64,000 bases of DNA from VAZQ01 sp963702695 (GCA_963702695.1 CAVPDS010000026.1:1-64000); one strand, 5' to 3'; positions 1-8,649 are shown, counted from the stretch's first letter. Notes: generated by a model not told the origin, from the letters alone. A program made the numbers and translations.

Positions 1-73
1 TGCCCAGGGGCGGAATTGAACCACCGACACCGTGATTTTCAGTCACGTGCTCTACCAACTGAGCTACCTGGGC
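1..73 (-). tRNA. tRNA-Phe (anticodon GAA)
   Basis: On the minus strand this folds as a complete cloverleaf: acceptor GCCCAGG pairing with CCTGGGC, D-stem GCTC/GAGC, anticodon stem CGTGA/TCACG with loop CTGAAAA (anticodon GAA), T-stem GGTGG/CCGCC with loop TTCAATT, discriminator A. CCA is not visible because the gene meets the window edge. It lies 3' of yacG, as is usual in Hyphomicrobiales. Confidence 0.95.
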
Positions 74-404
74 GCCGTGCCGCGCCCGCCGGACGGCGGG
101 CGATTGCAGAGCGCGGGGTTTATAGAGGCAGGGCCGCGGGCTGTCCAGCGACCGGCCGTGGCGCGGGTGTACGACGAGCTTTTCGATCTCGCCGACGTCG
201 GGGTGCGGGAGGAGATCGGAGTTCCCAGGCGCGCTGCTTCGGCGCTCCTGCCCGCGTCGCTCGCCGGCGTGACGGCCTCGATCGGCGTTTCCGGCAACTT
301 CTGCACCGCCTGCCACACCGATCGCAAAGTGCCGATCTTCCTCGGCGAGCGCACCGGCTTCGCTTGGATCGATACCGGCGTCCAGCGTCCGTCAGGGCTG
401 CCGA
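74..404. other. Intergenic region with a doubtful small ORF
   Basis: There is no confident gene between tRNA-Phe and yacG. One plus-strand frame, from a GTG at 158 to a stop at 493, has strongly GC-rich third codon positions and a protein-like composition including a CxxCH motif (CTACH). It would run antisense into the 3' end of yacG, has no ribosome binding site I can see, and resembles no family I know. It may be a gene remnant or chance. Confidence 0.3.
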
Positions 405-605
405 TCACTCCGGATCGTCCGGCTGCAGTGGCGCGCTGGAGGTTTCGTCCGCTTCGTCTTCGACCTTACCCGGGATCACATAGGCGCCGCTGAGCCAGCG
501 GTTGAGGTCGACGTCGGCGCAGCGCTTGCTGCAGAACGGCCGACGGCCCTCCGCTGCGGGCTTGCCACAGATCGGACATTTGGCTTTGGAAGTCGGTTCG
601 GCCAT
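405..605 (-). CDS. yacG: DNA gyrase inhibitor YacG (zinc protein)
   Basis: This is a 66-residue zinc-binding protein of the YacG family, which in E. coli binds GyrB and inhibits gyrase. The zinc knuckle is visible as CPIC near the N-terminus and CSKRC about 15 residues later, followed by the family-typical DLNRWLSG segment; the tail is acidic. The start at 605 gives the usual family length; the same frame is open further upstream but that part reads as noise inside maf. It sits 38 bases after maf in the same direction, so co-transcription is likely. Confidence 0.93.
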   Translation of the reverse strand: MAEPTSKAKCPICGKPAAEGRRPFCSKRCADVDLNRWLSGAYVIPGKVEDEADETSSAPLQPDDPE

Positions 606-643
606 GCGTGGGATATAGGGCGCGGATGCGGCGCGCGCGAGCG

Positions 644-1267
644 TCACACCGCGTTGAGCCAGCCAAAGCGGATCGGATAGCCTTCGCCGGCGAGCAGCGT
701 CGTGGTTTCGTACAGCGGCAGGCCGACGACGTTGGTGTAGGAGCCGACCAGCTTGACGATGAACGTGCCAGCGATCCCCTGCGCGGCGTAGCCGCCGGCC
801 TTGCCGCGCCACTCGCCGGAGGCCAGGTAGGATTCGATGTCCTCATCGGAGAGGCGCTTGAACCGCACCTTGGTTTCCACCAGGCGCTGGCGGAACGCCC
901 GGTTTGGCGTCACCAGGCAGACCGCGGTATGGACCCGGTGATTGCGCCCGGAGAGCAGCCGCAGGCATTGCGCCGCCTCGTCGAGCAACTCGGCTTTCGG
1001 GAGGATGCGGCGGCCGACCGCGACCACGGTATCGGCAGAGAGGATGTAGGAGCCGGCAAGCTCCTCGTCGGTGCGCACCGATTCGAGCGCGGCCTCGGCC
1101 TTGGCGCGCGCCAGCCGGTTGGCGCAGGCGCGCGGGAGCTCGCCGCGCTTGGGGGTTTCGTCGATGTCCGCCGGGCGCAGCGCATCGGGCTCGATGCCGG
1201 CCTGGTTGACCAGCGAGACCCGGCGCGGGGAGCCGGAAGCGAGGACGAGTTTCGGCCGGCCGATCAT
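644..1267 (-). CDS. maf: Maf-like nucleoside triphosphate pyrophosphatase
   Basis: This is a 207-residue Maf/HAM1-superfamily protein. Family members hydrolyse dTTP, UTP or modified nucleotides to monophosphates, as house-cleaning enzymes. The signature LASGSPRR is at the N-terminus, followed by the acidic block IDETPKRGE and the catalytic-region stretch LSADTVV. Length is normal. It lies between infA and yacG, a conserved order in this group. Substrate preference (dTTP/UTP type or 7-methyl-GTP type) cannot be decided from what I can see. Confidence 0.93.
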   Translation of the reverse strand: MIGRPKLVLASGSPRRVSLVNQAGIEPDALRPADIDETPKRGELPRACANRLARAKAEAALESVRTDEELAGSYILSADTVVAVGRRILPKAELLDEAAQCLRLLSGRNHRVHTAVCLVTPNRAFRQRLVETKVRFKRLSDEDIESYLASGEWRGKAGGYAAQGIAGTFIVKLVGSYTNVVGLPLYETTTLLAGEGYPIRFGWLNAV

Positions 1268-1354
1268 GTCAGTCCGCTGAAGGGAGGGCTGGATTTTTCG
1301 CGTCAGACCCGCGGCGAGCGAAGGCGTGACGGCAACAATGCACGCTCACGAGAA

Positions 1355-1573
1355 TCACTTGAACCGATAGGTAATGCGGCCCTTGCTCAGATCGTAGGGC
1401 GTCATCTCGACCAGAACCTTGTCGCCCGCCAGCACCCGGATGCGGTTCTTGCGCATGCGGCCGGCGGTGTGGGCGATGATCTCGTGTTCGTTCTCAAGCT
1501 TGACGCGGAACGTGGCGTTCGGAAGCAGTTCCGTCACGACACCGGGAAATTCCAGAAGTTCTTCTTTGGCCAT
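1355..1573 (-). CDS. infA: Translation initiation factor IF-1
   Basis: This is a 72-residue IF-1, a single S1/OB-fold domain that binds the 30S A site during initiation. The sequence begins MAKEELLEFPG and contains the family block AHTAGRMRKNRIR and the ending DLSKGRITYRFK. The start at 1573 gives exactly the canonical length; an extension to 1615 has no family support. Gap to maf is 87 bases. It is essential and highly conserved, so the identification is secure. Confidence 0.97.
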   Translation of the reverse strand: MAKEELLEFPGVVTELLPNATFRVKLENEHEIIAHTAGRMRKNRIRVLAGDKVLVEMTPYDLSKGRITYRFK

Positions 1574-1761
1574 TCGATCTCCAGCACAATCGGGATTGCG
1601 GCGGCCAGCGGCCACCGCATTCGGCGCGGACCGTAGCGGAATTGACTACCAGCCACAACTGGAGCCCGAGGGAATTCAGGGCAGCCCCTGATCCATCGGA
1701 GTTTGCAGCAACGTCCACGGCCGGGTGCAAGGGGGCGGGCCACCATCTCGTGGCTCAGCAA

Positions 1762-2229
1762 TCACTCGTTCCCGCTTTTCCCACCCGCAAACCGCTCGCG
1801 GATACGCGCCATGAGCTGGTCGCGCACGGCGCGGTACGCGTCGAGCCGCTGCTCGCGGTTGCCTTCGACGGCGGTCGGGTCGGCGGTCGGCCAGTATTCG
1901 ACCTCGGCGGCGAGGCGGCGCGTCAACTCGAGCGCCTTGTGATGAGCCTCCGGCGCGAGCGTCACGATCAGGTCGACGTTGAGCCCTTCCCAGTCCTCCA
2001 GGTCCTCGAACGTCATCGGCCGGTGATGGGCGATGTCGATCCCGATCTCCTCCATCGCGGCGACTGCGAACGGGTCGGGCTCGCTCTTGCGCACGCCGGC
2101 GGAGGCGACGTAGAGCCGCGCGCCGAGCATCTGCTTGAGCAGCGCCGCGGCCATCGGCGAGCGCACCGCGTTCTGTCCGCACGCGAACAGCACCGCCTGC
2201 ACGCTTGACGGTGGCGTTGCCTCGGTCAT
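1762..2229 (-). CDS. Low-molecular-weight protein tyrosine phosphatase family
   Basis: This is a 155-residue protein of the LMW-PTP/arsenate reductase superfamily. The P-loop near residue 17 reads CGQNAVRSP, satisfying the catalytic Cx5R pattern with the family Asn and Ser. The usual DP general-acid loop fits only loosely (WPTADPTAVEG). It starts 6 bases after the UPF0262 stop, so it is probably translated from the same transcript as hisD. In related genomes the same neighbour is often labelled arsC-like, but the substrate is not known; protein tyrosine phosphatase or arsenate reductase are both possible. Confidence 0.85.
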   Translation of the reverse strand: MTEATPPSSVQAVLFACGQNAVRSPMAAALLKQMLGARLYVASAGVRKSEPDPFAVAAMEEIGIDIAHHRPMTFEDLEDWEGLNVDLIVTLAPEAHHKALELTRRLAAEVEYWPTADPTAVEGNREQRLDAYRAVRDQLMARIRERFAGGKSGNE

Positions 2230-2235
2230 GCGTGC

Positions 2236-2733
2236 TCACCCCTTCCAGTGCAGCACGCAGATGAGCGTGAACAGCCGGCGCGCGGTCTCGAAATCGATCT
2301 CGACCTTGCGCCTGAGCCGCTCCATCAGCAGGCGCGAGCCGTCGTCGTGCAGGCCGCGGCGGCCCATGTCGATCGCCTCGATGCGGTCGGGCGTCGCGGT
2401 GCGGATCGCGGCGTAGTAGCTGTCGCAGATCATGAAGTAATCCTTCACGATCCGCCGCAGCGGCGAGAGCGAGAGCAGATGTTTCATCAGCGGCGTGTCG
2501 TCGGCGCTTCGGATGTCGAACGACAGCCGGTTGCCGGTGATGCTCAGGTGCAGCTTGAACGGTCCGCGGCCGCCCTCGATCGGTGCAAACGTGTTCTCGT
2601 CGAGCAGATCGTAGATCGCGACCGCGCGCTCATGCTCGATGTCGGGGCCGGAGCGTCCGATCGAGGCCTCGTCGAGCGTTACCGCGACCAGGCGCGGCGT
2701 TTTCCGCTCGGCGGCGCGCTCGGCGGGGCTCAT
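2236..2733 (-). CDS. UPF0262 family protein
   Basis: This 165-residue conserved alphaproteobacterial protein has no established function. It carries the family stretches HLSITGNRLSFDIR and DYFMICDSYYAAIR. The ATG at 2733 overlaps the hisD stop in an ATGA arrangement, so translational coupling to hisD is likely; the open frame upstream of it lies inside hisD. It is a constant partner of hisD in Hyphomicrobiales, which supports identity but not function. Confidence 0.9.
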   Translation of the reverse strand: MSPAERAAERKTPRLVAVTLDEASIGRSGPDIEHERAVAIYDLLDENTFAPIEGGRGPFKLHLSITGNRLSFDIRSADDTPLMKHLLSLSPLRRIVKDYFMICDSYYAAIRTATPDRIEAIDMGRRGLHDDGSRLLMERLRRKVEIDFETARRLFTLICVLHWKG

Positions 2734-4025
2734 TGCAGATTGAAGCGCATCGCGACCGAGCGGGCGTGGGCGTCGAGCCCCTCGGCCTCGCCGAGCGTGA
2801 TCGCGGCAGGGCCGAGCGCGCGCAACTGCTCCGGCCCGCATTTGAGGATCGAGGTGCGCTTCATGAAGTCGAGCACGCCGAGCCCCGAGGAAAAACGTGC
2901 CGAGCGCGCGGTCGGCAGCACGTGGTTCGAGCCGCCGACATAGTCGCCGATCGCTTCCGGGGTGTGCGCGCCGAGGAAGATCGCGCCGGCATTGCGGATG
3001 CGGCCGGCGAGCGCTTCGGCCTCCGCCGATGCGATCTCCAGATGCTCGGGCGCGATCGCGTCGACCAGCGGCACCGCCGCGTCCAGCGTCTCGACCAGGA
3101 TGATCGCACCGAAATCACGCCACGATGCGCCCGCGACCGCGGCGCGCGGCAACGTCGCGAGCTGTGCCGCGACGGCGCGCTCGACCGCGTCGGCGAGCGC
3201 GGCATCATTGGTGATGAGGATCGACTGCGCGCTGGTGTCGTGCTCGGCCTGCGCCAGTAGATCGGCCGCGATCCAATCGGGATGGCCGCTGTTGTCGGCG
3301 AGGATCAGCACCTCCGAAGGCCCGGCGATCATATCGATCCCGACCTTGCCGAAAACGAGCCGCTTCGCTGCCGCGACATAGGCATTGCCGGGCCCGACGA
3401 TCTTGGCGACCGGCTTGATCGTCTCGGTGCCGTAGGCGAGCGCCGCCACTGCCTGCGCACCGCCGATGCGAAAGACCTCGTCGATGCCGGCAAGCTTGGC
3501 CGCCGCGAGCACCAGCGGCGCGAGCTTGCCCTCCGGCGCCGGCACCACCATGACCAGGCGCGGCACGCCGGCGACCTTGGCCGGCACCGCGTTCATCAGC
3601 ACGGAGGAGGGATAAGCCGCGGTGCCGCCCGGCACGTAAAGGCCGACCGCCTCGATCGCGGTCCAGCGATGGCCGAGTTCGACCCCGAGCGCATCGGTGA
3701 AGCGGTCATCGCGCGGCAACTGACGGCGGTGGTAGGCCTCGATCCGGTCGCGTGCGAGCCCGAGCGCGGCGAGCGCCTTGGCGTCGCAGGCCGCGTGCGC
3801 GGCGGCGAGCTCGGCGGGCGTCACGCGCAGCCCGGTGGCATCGACGTCGACGCGGTCGAATTTTTTCGTCAGCTCGACGAGCGCGCGGTCGCCGCGGACG
3901 GCGACATCGTTGATGATCGCGCGCACCGCAACTTCGACGTCGGCCGCGGTCTCGCGCTTGGTCGCCAGGAAGGCGCGGAAGCGCTCGGCGAAATCCGGCG
4001 TGCGGCTATCGAGGCGGATGGGCAT
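2730..4025 (-). CDS. hisD: Histidinol dehydrogenase
   Basis: This is a 431-residue NAD-dependent, zinc-binding enzyme that oxidises L-histidinol to L-histidine in the last two steps of histidine synthesis. Recognisable blocks are AVGLYVPGGTAAYPSSVLM, IVGPGNAYVAAAK, the active-site stretch LAQAEHDTSAQS and GSNHVLPT near the C-terminus. Length is typical. It overlaps the UPF0262 gene by 4 bases and follows the DUF2948 gene by 84 bases. hisD stands apart from the other his genes here, as in many Alphaproteobacteria. Confidence 0.97.
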   Translation of the reverse strand: MPIRLDSRTPDFAERFRAFLATKRETAADVEVAVRAIINDVAVRGDRALVELTKKFDRVDVDATGLRVTPAELAAAHAACDAKALAALGLARDRIEAYHRRQLPRDDRFTDALGVELGHRWTAIEAVGLYVPGGTAAYPSSVLMNAVPAKVAGVPRLVMVVPAPEGKLAPLVLAAAKLAGIDEVFRIGGAQAVAALAYGTETIKPVAKIVGPGNAYVAAAKRLVFGKVGIDMIAGPSEVLILADNSGHPDWIAADLLAQAEHDTSAQSILITNDAALADAVERAVAAQLATLPRAAVAGASWRDFGAIILVETLDAAVPLVDAIAPEHLEIASAEAEALAGRIRNAGAIFLGAHTPEAIGDYVGGSNHVLPTARSARFSSGLGVLDFMKRTSILKCGPEQLRALGPAAITLGEAEGLDAHARSVAMRFNLQ

Positions 4026-4109
4026 GAACGGGGCTCACGTTTCGTGCCCCATCTCATAGAGCACCCATCCGCGAAAAGGGAGAGGTCGCGCGGCAAGCCG
4101 CTTCGCGCC

Positions 4110-4589
4110 TCAATGCTGGGCTTCCGCCGAAACCGCTCCCGTCGCGTCGGCCGCGTCCTCGACATGGACCGGACGTGCACCCACGGTCCAGGTCGGTCCC
4201 AGGTCGGCCAGCTCCGCCTCCAGGCACTCGACCTCGAGCCGCAGCGCGGCCCCGCCGGAAAAGAACAGCGTCACCACTCCTGCGGGCGCGTCGGTTTCCT
4301 CGAACTCGACGGCGAGGAGATTGAGGATGTCTTCTTTTCCGGCCGGGTTGACGTGCTTGCACTTGCAGGCGCTGACCCGTTCAAACCGCAGCGCCGCACG
4401 GCAGCGGCGCAACTCCGGTCGGGTGCAGCATTCCGCTGACAGCCAGTCGAAGCGATTAAGCCCCATCACCAGCCGGCGCTCCTGCGGACGCCAGACCACG
4501 TCGGCGACCTTGACCAGGGCATCCTGCAGATGGGTGGACATGACCTCGAGATCGTCCCGGTCGAGGGCCACGAACTTCAACGGGTCCAT
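4110..4589 (-). CDS. DUF2948 family protein
   Basis: This is a 159-residue protein matching the alphaproteobacterial DUF2948 family in features such as KFVALDRDDLEVMSTHLQDA at the N-terminus and RFDW in the middle. The ATG at 4589 is chosen because the family begins at that point (MDPLKF); an in-frame ATG 8 codons upstream is less likely. Function is unknown. In relatives it commonly sits between murA and hisD; here no murA follows upstream. Confidence 0.88.
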   Translation of the reverse strand: MDPLKFVALDRDDLEVMSTHLQDALVKVADVVWRPQERRLVMGLNRFDWLSAECCTRPELRRCRAALRFERVSACKCKHVNPAGKEDILNLLAVEFEETDAPAGVVTLFFSGGAALRLEVECLEAELADLGPTWTVGARPVHVEDAADATGAVSAEAQH

Positions 4590-4742
4590 GAGCGAGCTCC
4601 CTGCCGTCGGCACGTTGTTTTGCTGCTACGGGCTAGTTAGGGAGCCCGCTGCAGCGTTACAAGCGGGCAGGCGCAGGAATGTCGTTTCCTCACGCCCCAG
4701 ATCTTTGCGCCTCAGGTCATTGCACCTCGGATTCATCGCAGT

Positions 4743-5159
4743 TCAAAACGCAACGCAGGCGGCGCGCACGATCGTGCCCACCGATTGCTGGCGGAAGCGC
4801 TGCTTATAAGCTTGGGCGATGGCGCCGAGCTTGTCGAAATCGTCGGCGTTGCCCGGCAGCACGATCTGCACCAGCTTGCTCGGCTCGCGTACGATCCGCT
4901 TGCGGTCCGGGTCGCGCCATTGGCCGGCGGCGTTGAGCACGGTCAGCCCGTCCGGGAAGCGCGGCGTGATTTCGCGATCGACGAAGCCTGCCCACTGCGT
5001 CTCGCTCACGCCGATCCGGTCGCCGATCTTGCGCCCGAACATCAGCTCGGCGACCTGCTGGGTCTTGCCCACGCGGCATTCCGCGGGCTGCGCCTGCACG
5101 GCGTCCGTGAGCCCTCCAAGCATGAGAGCGGCGGCTGTCGCCATCATCAGATTCCGCAT
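4743..5159 (-). CDS. DUF3574 family secreted protein
   Basis: This 138-residue protein starts with a signal peptide (MRNLMMATAAALMLGG, cleavage probably after VQA). The mature part shows DUF3574 traits: MFGRKIGDRIGVSETQWAGF, then REITPRFPDGLTVLNAAGQW and a KLVQIVLPG strand. Function is unknown; the location is probably periplasmic. The frame stays open to 5327, but that upstream part only translates the palindromic repeats at 5208-5288 and is not taken as coding. Confidence 0.82.
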   Translation of the reverse strand: MRNLMMATAAALMLGGLTDAVQAQPAECRVGKTQQVAELMFGRKIGDRIGVSETQWAGFVDREITPRFPDGLTVLNAAGQWRDPDRKRIVREPSKLVQIVLPGNADDFDKLGAIAQAYKQRFRQQSVGTIVRAACVAF

Positions 5160-5207
5160 CGAGGCCACGTTCAGTTGTAGTCGATCTGCGGGCCGCATCC
5201 GCCGCTC

Positions 5208-5288
5208 ATTCCCGCGCAGGCGGGAATCCAGGGCAGCAGGCACAAATGGTGGAGTTCGTTGCTCCTGGGTCCCCGCTTTCGCGGGGAC
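5208..5288. repeat. Paired REP-like palindromes
   Basis: Two inverted repeats lie close together: ATTCCCGCGCAGGCGGGAAT at 5208-5227 and GTCCCCGCTTTCGCGGGGAC at 5269-5288. This is the form of the dispersed intergenic palindromes common in Bradyrhizobium-type genomes. They sit between the DUF3574 gene and the Nudix gene. They could act as mRNA stabilisers or be inert mobile repeats. Confidence 0.7.
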
Positions 5289-5354
5289 GAGCGCAATATC
5301 GAGTTTGAGTCCATTCAAACGGCACATGCTTCCAATCCCTCCGCTATGCCGCCG

Positions 5355-5834
5355 CTACCAACGTTCCGGAATGGGGACGCCGCCGAACACCTCGATGATG
5401 CGCTGGCGGGTCGCAGCGGTGGTGTCATTGGGCAGGTCTGCGAGTGCGAAGAAGCCGTGCGCGATGATCTCGCGGTTCGGCGCCGGCGCAGCGATCTGGC
5501 GGAAGTCCCGCAGCACATACACCGCCACATGGTCGCGCCGCGAAATGCGCGCGTTGAAGAAAATCCCGTGCAGGCGCGGCGGGGCCGTCGGCTCGATATT
5601 GGCTTCCTCGTGCAGTTCGCGGATCAGCGCATCGATGAGCGTCTCGCCGATCTCCACGCCGCCACCCGGCAGATGCCAGCCGGAGACATAGCTGTGCTTG
5701 ACCAGGAAGATGCGGTTGTTCTCGTCGATGACGAGCCCGCGCACGCCGACCGTGAGGCCGCGCGAGCACCACCACCAGGCATGCAGCACGCGCCGCAGCG
5801 CCGGCTCGAATGCGCGTCGAAGAGAATCGATCAT
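5355..5834 (-). CDS. Nudix hydrolase
   Basis: This 159-residue protein hydrolyses, by family, a nucleoside diphosphate linked to another moiety. The Nudix box is GGVEIGETLIDALIRELHEE, with the required spacing G-x5-E-x7-RE-x2-EE; the glycine normally found just after it is Asn (ANI). A preceding WHLPGGG fits the family. The ATG at 5834 is preferred because residues before it do not resemble the family. The substrate cannot be read from the sequence. Confidence 0.88.
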   Translation of the reverse strand: MIDSLRRAFEPALRRVLHAWWWCSRGLTVGVRGLVIDENNRIFLVKHSYVSGWHLPGGGVEIGETLIDALIRELHEEANIEPTAPPRLHGIFFNARISRRDHVAVYVLRDFRQIAAPAPNREIIAHGFFALADLPNDTTAATRQRIIEVFGGVPIPERW

Positions 5835-5931
5835 CCTCCGCTCCCCTCCCCGAGGGGCGAATTGGACGCGCGGTCCGGCGCGCCGTCCCGCACTGCGCGG
5901 CAAGATAGCGCAAGGCGAACCCCGCTACCAT

Positions 5932-6070
5932 GAACGCGCTTGCGAAGATCAAGGAACGCGCTTGCGAAGAAAGGATTGCAGAAATGCGAACACGCTCCGA
6001 GTTGCGGAGCGTGCGCGCATGTTTTGCAACGATCGGCGGTTGCTATCCGGATTGCCGGGACAAGCCCGGT
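5932..6070. repeat. Direct repeat, hairpin and REP-like palindrome
   Basis: The spacer between the Nudix and metallo-beta-lactamase genes holds an exact 16-bp direct repeat GAACGCGCTTGCGAAG at 5932-5947 and 5954-5969. A hairpin follows with 9-bp arms (CACGCTCCG/CGGAGCGTG) at 5991-6013, then a palindrome GCCGGGACAAGCCCGGT at 6054-6070 of the same type as those near 16.08 and 61.73 kb. There is no T-run, so it is not a classical terminator. Confidence 0.6.
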
Positions 6071-6092
6071 AAGACCGATCAAGCTCCGACAA

Positions 6093-7004
6093 TTACTTCG
6101 CGGTGACCACCTTGTAAGCCGCCTCGATGTTGGTCGGCATCCGCTCCTGCGTGGCCCAGCTCGCGTATTCGGGCATCTTCACGTCCTTCTTGATCTGATC
6201 GAGCGACTTGCCCTCCTTCACTGCGGCGCCGACGCGCTCGATCAGCAGTGCGTAGAACTTCTCGCTGTTGTCGATGATCTTGGTCGTGCCGGGCTGGCCG
6301 TGGCCAGGAACGACGTGCTCCGGATTGAGCCCCTTCAGGAATTTCCCGGCGGCGAGGATGTCGGGAATGGTCACGAACGGCCGCATGATATTGATCTGGT
6401 CGGTCACGAACGCCGAGGCCGAAAACACGACACGTTCCTTCGGCAGCCAGATCGCGGTGTCGGCTTCGCTGTGCACGCGCGGCATGTACGTCAGCTCGAA
6501 GGTGCGTTCGCCGACGTGCAGCGTCATCTTGTCGTGATACTCGATCTGCGGCGGGATGAATTTGTAGCCCTCGAGCGCGGTCTTCATCGCCGGCGAGGTC
6601 GCTGCGAGTTTCTGGATGCGGTCCGGGCTTTCCTTCTCACGGGCACGCATGGAATCGCCGGCGCCTGCCGCCGCGATGATGATGGCGGGCGGCGAGAATA
6701 CGAAGTGGCCGGTGGTGTGGTCGGGATGCGGCTCGCTGTCGATCAGGAAACGCACCGGCAGCGGCGTGAGCTTCTTGATCGCTTCCGCGATCGCGCGGGA
6801 ATCGGTCGGATTGTGGCCGCTGTCGATCAAAACCACGCCCTCTTGCGTGAGCACGATTCCGCAATTGGAGTTGAAGTCCTTGCCGACATAGACATAGACG
6901 CCGTCGGCGAGTTTTTTGATCTGCGGCCCGAGATCCTGCGCGGGCGCCGCGCCGACCAGCAGACACCAGGCAAAGGTCGCCAGCATTGCCGTCTTGAGTT
7001 TCAT
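6093..7004 (-). CDS. Metallo-beta-lactamase fold hydrolase, variant zinc site
   Basis: This is a 303-residue exported protein (signal peptide MKLKTAMLATFAWCLLVGAAPA). The MBL fold is recognisable from ADGVYVYVG, VLIDSGHNPTDS and VVPGHGQPG. The metal motif, normally HxHxDH, reads EPHPDHTTG here, so the first histidine is replaced by glutamate. The second region, usually a histidine followed by xDxxV, reads VHSEADTAIW. The ATG at 7004 is followed by a clean signal peptide, which decides the start. Substrate is unknown; glyoxalase-II-like or lactonase-like roles are possible but the altered site argues for caution. Confidence 0.83.
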   Translation of the reverse strand: MKLKTAMLATFAWCLLVGAAPAQDLGPQIKKLADGVYVYVGKDFNSNCGIVLTQEGVVLIDSGHNPTDSRAIAEAIKKLTPLPVRFLIDSEPHPDHTTGHFVFSPPAIIIAAAGAGDSMRAREKESPDRIQKLAATSPAMKTALEGYKFIPPQIEYHDKMTLHVGERTFELTYMPRVHSEADTAIWLPKERVVFSASAFVTDQINIMRPFVTIPDILAAGKFLKGLNPEHVVPGHGQPGTTKIIDNSEKFYALLIERVGAAVKEGKSLDQIKKDVKMPEYASWATQERMPTNIEAAYKVVTAK

Positions 7005-7284
7005 GGCCGATTTTCTCCCTGTCTGGACGCGGCGGCCTGCGCCGCCTCGATTGAGAACCGTCGAAGCCGGGGAGCTTATTCCTTTGCGCCCCCGGATCAA
7101 AGCCGCGCCGACAGGCGAGAATGCCCGCCCGGGGCCAGGCTTTGCGCTGCGACCGTGTGACCATATTCCGCGCCCCCCGACGCCGATCGAGCCGGCTGCC
7201 GCCCTGGTCACCAGCCCGGCTCTGGGGCAAAGTAAATGGGTTTGAACGATGTGACCGCAGAACAACGAGACCGCGCACAGGGCC

Positions 7285-8274
7285 ATGTTCGCCCTCCGCG
7301 CGGCGAATGGAGTCAGCATGGCCCAATTGCTCGCCGCCTTCGTCATTGCGCTCGCCCTGATCTCGCCCGCGGGCGCGCAGGGCCTTTCCAGCGGGATCAT
7401 CCACATCATCGTGCCATTCACGCCGGGCGGCTCCAACGACGTGGTGGCGCGTGAAGTCGCGACTGGGCTGCAGGCCCGCGTCAATCAGACCGCCATCGTC
7501 GAGAACAAGCCCGGCGGCGGGGGCACCATCGCCTATTCCTACGTGGCGAAGTCGCCGCCGGACGGCCACACGCTGCTGATCGCGCCGGCCTCGTTCACCA
7601 TCGGCCCGCATCTGTCGCGCAATCCGGTCTACAATCCGGTCAAGGATTTCGCGCCGATCAATCTGGTCGCCGACGTTCCTTTCGCCATGGTCGTGCCGGC
7701 GAGCCTGCCGGTGAAAACGGTGCAGGAATTCATCACGCTGGCGAAGAAATCGCCGAACAAATTGACCTTCGGCTCGGTCGGTGTCGGCACACCCCAGCAT
7801 CTCGCCGGCGAACTGTTCAAACTGGATGCCGGGGTCGATCTCATTCACGTGCCGTTCCGCGGCGCCACGGCCGTGCTCCCGGATCTGGTGGCCGGGCGTA
7901 TCGACATGTTCATCGGCGCCATCAACTCGCTGCTGCCGCTGATCCGGGAAGGCAAGCTGCGCGTGCTTGCCGCCGCGAGCCTCAAGCGCATTCCCTCGAT
8001 GCCTGACGTTCCCACCCTGGCCGAGACCTTCCCGGGCTTCGAAGTCGGCTCGGGGGTCGGGCTGGTGGCCGCGGCCGGCACGCCGCCCGACATCGTCAAT
8101 ACGCTCAATCGCGAGATCGCCGCCATCATCGCCGATCCCGGCTTCCACCAGCGCATGGCCGCGATCGGTGTCGATGTGGTCGGCACTACGCCGGCGGCTT
8201 ATGCGAAGATCATCAGCGACGACTACGCGAAATGGGGCAAGGTGATCGCGGCCGCCGGCATCAAGCCGGAGTGA
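7285..8274 (+). CDS. Tripartite tricarboxylate transporter substrate-binding protein (Bug/TctC family)
   Basis: This is a periplasmic binding protein of about 329 residues for small organic acids. Family signs are IVPFTPGGSNDVVAR, ENKPGGGGTIAY, SPPDGHTLL and the block VPFRGATAVLPDLVAGRIDM. A signal peptide ends near SPAGA; translation may start at 7285 or at the ATG at 7318. No TctA or TctB genes are adjacent, so it is an orphan binding protein, a common state for this family in Bradyrhizobium- and Burkholderia-type genomes. Its ligand is unknown. Confidence 0.9.
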   Translation: MFALRAANGVSMAQLLAAFVIALALISPAGAQGLSSGIIHIIVPFTPGGSNDVVAREVATGLQARVNQTAIVENKPGGGGTIAYSYVAKSPPDGHTLLIAPASFTIGPHLSRNPVYNPVKDFAPINLVADVPFAMVVPASLPVKTVQEFITLAKKSPNKLTFGSVGVGTPQHLAGELFKLDAGVDLIHVPFRGATAVLPDLVAGRIDMFIGAINSLLPLIREGKLRVLAAASLKRIPSMPDVPTLAETFPGFEVGSGVGLVAAAGTPPDIVNTLNREIAAIIADPGFHQRMAAIGVDVVGTTPAAYAKIISDDYAKWGKVIAAAGIKPE

Positions 8275-8649
8275 GCGGGTACCGATGTCCCGGGCGCACG
8301 GTCGCCGCGCGACGGTTCTCATGCAACGCGACGACTGGGTCGCCAACGCTCCTGGCCGATACCGGCCAGGCGTCGCGCTGTCGATTTGCGCCAGTCCGGG
8401 GCGGCTGAGGGCGACGCGGTCATTGAGGGCACCGATGACTGAGCCGTGTATCGCTGGCGATCACCTTGCCGTCGAGCAGGCGATCGTAATTCATGCGAGT
8501 CGGTGAATGACGAAACCCGTCAGCTCGCGGAAGAAGGAAAGAAACAATTTAATTCATTTAGCAAAAGTTAACCTTTGCTCTTAATGCGACGTTGGCAGCA
8601 AGGCCTTATGATTTCAAAACATTGTTGACCTGGCTGGAGGCTTGCCGGT
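8275..8649. other. Intergenic region, likely promoter of the diguanylate cyclase gene
   Basis: No gene is supported here. The 3' part, about 8530-8600, is clearly A/T-richer than its surroundings, as expected for a promoter region driving the downstream plus-strand gene. A GGAGG-like ribosome binding site lies at 8635-8640. Confidence 0.4.

Noticed and set aside
608..1636. Long plus-strand open frame across maf and infA
   Set aside because: It is antisense to two certain genes, its translation is Arg/Gly/Ala-rich without any domain, and such mirror frames are normal in GC-rich DNA.
3282..4439. Plus-strand frame of 385 codons opposite hisD and DUF2948
   Set aside because: It mirrors hisD codon structure; no motif or ribosome binding site supports it.
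6637..8346. Minus-strand frame of 569 codons opposite the TTT binding protein
   Set aside because: It is antisense to a clear Bug-family gene and reads as a His/Asp/Arg-rich string without family likeness.
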